Source: JBBSAT01 sp046351235 (GTDB lineage Bacteria; Myxococcota_A; Polyangia; Polyangiales; Sandaracinaceae). Taken from it: a stretch of 64,000 nt of DNA. Below are positions 59,567-64,000 of the stretch, in pieces. The DNA lies in contig JAXLYV010000005.1 of the NCBI GenBank assembly GCA_046351235.1, forward strand, positions 1 to 64,000. Direction: 5' to 3'. The notes under the pieces are model-generated. The model was not told the origin of the DNA and made no database searches. It was given only the letters and a program-made list of their open reading frames with translations. A program made the position numbers and the translations under genes. Numbering within the stretch: the first letter of the stretch is position 1; each line of letters starts with the position of its first letter.

Positions 59567-62500
59567 TCAGGGCGCGCAGGACGCAGCCGGAAGGTAGCCG
59601 CGCTGACAGCACTCGTCGTGATCGGCGTAGCCGAGGGCGCACTGCTGCCGCAGCTGGGACTCGGTGATCTCGACCGTGTGCCCCTCGGCCGCGCCTTCGC
59701 TCGCATAGATCTGTGCGGCGGTCGTCGCTGCCTCGAGCGCTTCGAGCGCTTCGGGCTGCGTCGTCGAGAGGTCGTGCTGCTCGCCGGGATCGAGATCCAT
59801 CTGGAAGAGCTCGTGCTCCGGCAGATGGCGCGGGTTGCCGGCGTTCGCCGTGATGAGCTTGAGCTCGTCGGTGCCGCGGTGCTCGCGCACGGCGGTCAGC
59901 ACGTTGCCCTCGTGGCTCTCCTCGGCGAAGAGGCGCTCGCTGCCGTCGTAGAGGTTGCCGCCTTGCACGCCTTCCGGGACCGGCAGGCCTGCGTCGCGGA
60001 GCAAGGTCGGCATCAGGTCGATGCTCTGCACCCAGTGGCGCACCGTCGTGCCCGCGCGGCGGCCGCCCGGCAGGTGCACGAAGAGCGGCACGTGGATCTG
60101 CTCGTCGTAGAGCGTCGTGCCGTGCCAGAAGCCGCCGTGCTCGCAGAGCTCCTCGCCGTGATCGGCGGTGATGACGATCGTCGTCGAGTCGTAGAGCCCA
60201 CGGCGGCGCAGATCGGCGACGAGCGCGCCGAACTGCTCGTCCCAGAACGTGATCTCTCCGTCGTAGAGCTCGGTCAGCATCGCCGCCTCGTCGGGCGACG
60301 GATTCGGGTGCGCGGCGCGGCCGTACGCCGTGCCGTCGTAGGGATGCCGGAAGTACGGATCGTGCGGGTCCATGTACCCGACGAAGAGCATCCAGGGCTG
60401 CTGCGCGTGCGCGCCGTTGTCGCTCCCGACCTCGTCGAGGAACGCGCTCACGTGGCGGTTCACGACGCTCGCGTCCTGGTACGCGGTGCCCGGCTGCACG
60501 CCGAGCGCGGCGTCGCGCACGGTCTCGATCTGCTGACGGAGGAACTGCACGAGCAAGAGCTTCGCCGCCGTGTCGTCGGCGCCGAGCACGAAGTCCGGCG
60601 AGAGGTACTCGTAGGCGTCGAAGCCCTGCTGGAAGTTGAAGTAGGGGCCGACGTTGTAGTTCGTGACGATGCCGTGCGTCGTGTAGCCGCCGGCGGCGAA
60701 CGCCTCGGCCATCGTCGTGACCTCGTCCGGCAGGGACGCGCTCTTGGCCATCGTCACGTGCGACGAGGGGAAGCGGCCCGTCATGATCGAGGCGAAGCTC
60801 GGGCGGGTCCAGCTCGCGTTGCTGAACGCCTGCTCGAAGCGGATCGAGTCCTCGGCGAAGGCGTCGAGGTTCGGCGTGCGGCCCGCCGCGTAGCCGTAGC
60901 TCGGCAGGTGATCGGCGCGCAGCGTGTCGACCACGATGACGATCACGTTGCCCGCGCCCGCGGGGGCCGCGGCGCCGTGGACGACGTGCGGATCGTTCGT
61001 GCTCGGCTCGCCGATCGCGAGCGTGGTCGGCACCAGCACGGCGAGCACGGCGAGCACGAGCGTCGGCGTCGCGATCGGGCGCAGCAAGACCTTGCCGCGG
61101 CCGGCGACGAAGCGGAACGCGTAGAAGAGCGCGAGGTAGACGAGCGCTGCGCCGGCCGCGCACGCGAGCAGCACGCCGAGGCCCGGCAGCGAGCGCCACG
61201 CGAGCTCCTCGTGGAACACGTCGCGGCGAATCCGGAACGCCGTGAGGCCGAAGCCGATGCCGGCGCAGAGCCCGGCGATCCAGCGCGCCCACGCCTCCGC
61301 CTCGGGCATCGCCTCGCGCGCCATCCTGCGGCCCGACCACGCGAGCGCACCGCCGCCCGCGGCACCGACCGCGCCGCAGAAGAGCGCGTAGGCGATCGCG
61401 CCGTACGCCATGACCCACGGGCCCGCGCGCCCGGCGGCGGCCTGCACGACCACGCCGCCTTCGACGAGACCGATCACCAGGCCCGCGAGCATGCCCGCGC
61501 CGAGGCCGAGCTCGACGCCGCGGCGCACGTTCGGCCACGCGCTCTCGGGCGCGACCGGGATCGCCGCGATCGCCGGCTGCTCGCGATCCGGATCGTCGAC
61601 CGTGAGGGAGGGCGCATAGCCGCTGCGGCGCATCAGCCAGATCGGCGCGCCGAGGATCGACACGCTCATCTCGACCGCGAACCCGATCGAGGGAATCAGT
61701 ACCGCGATCGCCATCGGCACGCCGATCGCCGGCGAGGTGTAGAGCGCGACGGCCGTCGCCTCGCGCAGGCCGATGCCGTTGATCGAGACGGGCATCATCG
61801 TCGCGAGGATCTGCAGCGCGCTGCCGAAGAAGACCTCGCCGGTGCCGATCTGGTGCGCGCCGAGCGCCTGCGCCGTGCACACGTAGACGAAGAAGTGCGC
61901 CGCGTGCACGCCGATCGCGCAGAGCAGCGTGACGAGCAGGATGCGCGTCTGGCCGCGGTAGGCCTGCATCGCGTCGACGAGCGTCTGACCGCGCGTGCGG
62001 ATGCGGGCCGGCAGGCGCGCCGCGATCGCCGCGAACAGGCCCGGCCGCACGAGCACCAGCACGCCGGCGCCCATGATGGCCGCGAAGGCCACGTTCACGA
62101 GCAGGACGCCGCTCGAGCCGATGATGCGCGCGCCGAAGAGCGAGCCGATCATCACCATCGCGCCGAACGCGAGCTGGCCGATGATCGTGTCGATGGTGAT
62201 CGCGGCCGTCGTGCGGGCGAACTTGCCGGTGTGCGTGCCGACCTCGTAGATGCGCCAGCCCGCCAGGCCCGTGAAGCCGGCCGGTGAGAGCGCGCCGAAG
62301 AAGCGGCCGATGAGGAAGCTGCCGAGCAGGAACCGCCAGCTCGCGTGGATGCCCTGGCCGCGCAGCACCTCGCGGTAGCGCACGACGTTCAGCGCGACGC
62401 CGACGAGGTGCACGCCCAGCGCCGCGGCGACCCAGCCCCAGCCGAGCTCCGCGATCGCGTCGCCGAAGCTGCCGAGGCCCTGCTGCGCCGCGATCGAGCG

Positions 62501-62671
62501 GCCGATGCCGGCGAGGATCGCGAGGCTCACGATCGCCTTCACCCCGAAGATCACCCACCGACGCGGGCCTCCGCCGCCCGCAGGCCTGGCGCCGGAGGAC
62601 GCCTGGGCCGGCGGGTCGGTCTTCGGGCTCTCGAGCGAGGAGATCTCGTCGGACATCGTGGCGGTCGTCAT
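59567..62671 (-). CDS. Fusion of a flippase-like membrane domain and a sulfatase-fold hydrolase
   Basis: A 1034-residue inner-membrane enzyme. Residues ~40-340 are a UPF0104/lysylphosphatidylglycerol-synthase-like membrane domain (AALGVHLVGVALNVVRYREV, LSPAGFTGLAGWRIYEVG, FFGSALQILATMMPVSINGI). Residues ~380-540 add further helices. From about residue 560 a sulfatase/phosphodiesterase fold follows: VIVIVVDTLRADHLPSYGY, the nucleophile region SWTRPSFASIMTG, TADHGEELCEHGG. The position occupied by Cys or Ser in formylglycine sulfatases is Thr622, as in LtaS-type phosphotransferases. It may attach a phosphoalcohol group to a lipid or glycan at the outer leaflet. The C-terminus is Cys-rich (CALGYADHDECCQRG). 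Start ATG 62671 or 62656. Confidence 0.87.
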   Translation of the reverse strand: MTTATMSDEISSLESPKTDPPAQASSGARPAGGGGPRRWVIFGVKAIVSLAILAGIGRSIAAQQGLGSFGDAIAELGWGWVAAALGVHLVGVALNVVRYREVLRGQGIHASWRFLLGSFLIGRFFGALSPAGFTGLAGWRIYEVGTHTGKFARTTAAITIDTIIGQLAFGAMVMIGSLFGARIIGSSGVLLVNVAFAAIMGAGVLVLVRPGLFAAIAARLPARIRTRGQTLVDAMQAYRGQTRILLVTLLCAIGVHAAHFFVYVCTAQALGAHQIGTGEVFFGSALQILATMMPVSINGIGLREATAVALYTSPAIGVPMAIAVLIPSIGFAVEMSVSILGAPIWLMRRSGYAPSLTVDDPDREQPAIAAIPVAPESAWPNVRRGVELGLGAGMLAGLVIGLVEGGVVVQAAAGRAGPWVMAYGAIAYALFCGAVGAAGGGALAWSGRRMAREAMPEAEAWARWIAGLCAGIGFGLTAFRIRRDVFHEELAWRSLPGLGVLLACAAGAALVYLALFYAFRFVAGRGKVLLRPIATPTLVLAVLAVLVPTTLAIGEPSTNDPHVVHGAAAPAGAGNVIVIVVDTLRADHLPSYGYAAGRTPNLDAFAEDSIRFEQAFSNASWTRPSFASIMTGRFPSSHVTMAKSASLPDEVTTMAEAFAAGGYTTHGIVTNYNVGPYFNFQQGFDAYEYLSPDFVLGADDTAAKLLLVQFLRQQIETVRDAALGVQPGTAYQDASVVNRHVSAFLDEVGSDNGAHAQQPWMLFVGYMDPHDPYFRHPYDGTAYGRAAHPNPSPDEAAMLTELYDGEITFWDEQFGALVADLRRRGLYDSTTIVITADHGEELCEHGGFWHGTTLYDEQIHVPLFVHLPGGRRAGTTVRHWVQSIDLMPTLLRDAGLPVPEGVQGGNLYDGSERLFAEESHEGNVLTAVREHRGTDELKLITANAGNPRHLPEHELFQMDLDPGEQHDLSTTQPEALEALEAATTAAQIYASEGAAEGHTVEITESQLRQQCALGYADHDECCQRGYLPAASCAP

Positions 62672-62757
62672 GTCCCGACCGTCTCTCCGAGGTCGGGCGG
62701 GGGGTCAACTTCGCGGCAAGCCGCGGGGAGGGGAGCGGTGTAGTAGAACCCGCGCGA

Positions 62758-62826
62758 ATGTCGACGACCGATGCGCTGGCCGTGCTCTCCGCGCGCGCGC
62801 GCCTCCCGAGGGAGGGCCGAGCGTGA
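62758..62826 (+). CDS. Possible 22-residue leader ORF upstream of the glycosyltransferase
   Basis: ATG 62758 opens a 22-codon frame (MSTTDALAVLSARARLPREG, RA) whose TGA overlaps the GTG of the next gene (GTGA). The reading frame could be chance in GC-rich DNA; no ribosome-binding site is clear. It is listed because the stop-start overlap would couple translation. Confidence 0.25.
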   Translation: MSTTDALAVLSARARLPREGRA

Positions 62827-64000
62827 CGTCTGGGCCCGGCACCGATATTCCGTCGGCGCGTCGATTCGCGCAGGCCGACCTCGTGCTCGTCCTCGCCACA
62901 TGGACGATCGCCACGCTCGTGAACGTGGGCAAGGCGGCCCACGTCGACGACGGCGCCCACCTCGCGATCGCCGAGCACATCCTCGAGGATCCGCTCCATC
63001 CGATGCGCGGCACCGTCTTCTGGGGCGCGCACCCGGAGCCCATCCACGCGCTCAACCAGCCGCACCTCTTCTTCTACGCGATCGCGGCGGCGCTCTGGGC
63101 CTCGCACGGCTCGCTCGTGGCCGCCCAGCTCGTGCTCGCGCTCTTCGTGCTGCCGGGCCTCTTCGCGTTCCACGCGCTCGCGCTCCAGCAGCTCCGCGAC
63201 CCCGCGCACGCGCGCCTCGCGACCGTGCTCGTCTTCCTCGGGCCGGGCTTTCTGCCCGGCCAGAACATCATGTGCGACGCGCCGCTCGTCTCGTTGATCT
63301 GCGTCGCGACGTGGGCGCTGCTCACCGCCGAGGGCGCGCGCCTCCTGCCTCGCCTCGCGATCGCGGGCGCGGCGATCGGGCTCGCGTGCCTCGTGAAGTA
63401 CACCGCGATCGCGCTCCTGCCGCTCTTCGTCCTCGATGCGATCCGCGCGCGCGATGCGCGCCGTCTGCTTCCGCTCGGCATCGCGCTCGCGCTCCTCGCG
63501 GCCTACGCAGCGTTCAACGTCGCCGACTACGGCGGCGTCCACATCCTCGAGCGCCATCCCGGGGGCGTCGGCGACTTCGGGATCGCCGCGCGCATCGGCA
63601 TCACGTTCGCGCGCGCAGCGCTCTTCGTGCTCACGCTCGGCGCGATCGCGGCGGCCCCCTGGGCGCTCACGCTCGAACGGCGCCCCTTCGCGATCGGCGC
63701 GGCCGTCTTCGTCGTGCTCGTGGTGGCCACGCGCATCGTGGCCGCCGTGGGCCCCGCCGAGATGCGCGACGAGCCCTGGGCCGTGACGCTCCTACGCACC
63801 TTCTTCTTCCTCTCCGGCGTGCTCGCGATCGCGCGCGTGAGCCGGTCCATCGACCTCGGGGATCGTTCCGACGTGCTCCTCGCCGGCTCGATCGCGCTGC
63901 TGACGGCCTTCGTGGTCGTGCTCTCGCCCTTCATCGCCGTCCGGCACGCGCTCCTCGTGCTCCCGGGCCTGACGCTGCTCGTCCTGCGGCGGGTGGAGGT
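62823..64000 (+). CDS. GT-C family membrane glycosyltransferase (5' part, runs off the window)
   Basis: The frame is open to the window edge, giving at least 392 residues. It begins at GTG 62823, preceded by GGGAGGG. After VLVLATWTIATLVNVGKAAH comes the periplasmic acidic pair HVDDGAHLAIAEHIL, typical of the first loop of ArnT/PMT-type glycosyltransferases, then eight or more hydrophobic helices (LFVLPGLFAFHALALQQL, LVSLICVATWALL, VLAGSIALLTAFVVVLSPFI). FIAVRHALLVLPGLTLLVLR matches the RY-LPALP-like late motif of the family. It should transfer a sugar from a polyprenyl-phosphate donor at the periplasmic face; acceptor unknown. The 3' end lies outside the window. Confidence 0.8.
   Translation, partial: MTSGPGTDIPSARRFAQADLVLVLATWTIATLVNVGKAAHVDDGAHLAIAEHILEDPLHPMRGTVFWGAHPEPIHALNQPHLFFYAIAAALWASHGSLVAAQLVLALFVLPGLFAFHALALQQLRDPAHARLATVLVFLGPGFLPGQNIMCDAPLVSLICVATWALLTAEGARLLPRLAIAGAAIGLACLVKYTAIALLPLFVLDAIRARDARRLLPLGIALALLAAYAAFNVADYGGVHILERHPGGVGDFGIAARIGITFARAALFVLTLGAIAAAPWALTLERRPFAIGAAVFVVLVVATRIVAAVGPAEMRDEPWAVTLLRTFFFLSGVLAIARVSRSIDLGDRSDVLLAGSIALLTAFVVVLSPFIAVRHALLVLPGLTLLVLRRVE

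Noticed and set aside
59450..63557. The 2156-codon open frame of the MopE-like protein extending to 63557
   Set aside because: The upstream part is shadow of the sulfatase and glycosyltransferase genes; a signal peptide and lipobox place the real start at 59450.

Overview
The window is a GC-rich (roughly 70% by eye), densely coding piece of a bacterial chromosome. The gene content points to a myxobacterium, possibly a Sandaracinus/Polyangia-type lineage. The indicators are a Ser/Thr kinase with a periplasmic tail, a large zinc-finger/TPR protein, MopE-like and cysteine-rich lipoproteins, a CdnL/CarD relative, a VWA lipoprotein and many hybrid signalling genes. This is inference from content; no rRNA or marker tree is available. 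I saw no tRNA, rRNA, CRISPR array, insertion sequence or prophage.

Layout. 0.2-10 kb: an HMGL-like acyl synthase, a hybrid histidine kinase, PPK2, an EamA permease, a shikimate-kinase-like P-loop protein, a stand-alone CdnL C-terminal domain behind a processive family-2 glycosyltransferase, and a zapA/5-formyl-THF cyclo-ligase pair. 10-14.4 kb: one giant MJ0042 zinc-finger/repeat/TPR membrane protein. 14.5-28.9 kb: housekeeping and accessory genes (rsmG operon, murB, VWA lipoprotein, DTW protein, SDR/LysR pair, serS, quinone-reductase-like MDR, REC-GGDEF regulator). 29-32.6 kb: a four-gene electron-transfer operon (multihaem cytochrome lipoprotein, four-cluster ferredoxin subunit, NrfD membrane subunit, lipoprotein) without a catalytic subunit. 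32.8-33.4 kb: rplU-rpmA. 33.7-39.6 kb: Ser/Thr kinase and a giant zinc metalloprotease lipoprotein. 39.8-46.3 kb: biotin carboxylase, then an imelysin/TonB-receptor/HTTM operon headed by a palindrome. 46.4-50 kb: ATP-grasp and exported pirin, with a divergent SGNH hydrolase. 57-64 kb: MopE-like lipoprotein, a flippase/sulfatase fusion and the start of a GT-C glycosyltransferase.

The outstanding locus is 50.1-57.1 kb. Nine co-directional genes, many overlapping by 4-8 bp, form an expanded His-Xaa-Ser (Hxs) peptide-modification system: a twin-arginine protein, two HxsD-type proteins, an HxsB-type radical SAM enzyme, a 120-residue precursor ending in eleven His-Xaa-Ser triplets plus HGQW, three further different radical SAM enzymes, and an adrenodoxin-type [2Fe-2S] ferredoxin. 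The simplest model is that HxsD proteins present the precursor, the four radical SAM enzymes modify the His/Ser tract using electrons from the ferredoxin, and the exported protein or the neighbouring SGNH hydrolase acts outside the cytoplasm. The canonical Hxs system has two radical SAM enzymes; four plus a dedicated ferredoxin appears to be an undescribed variant.
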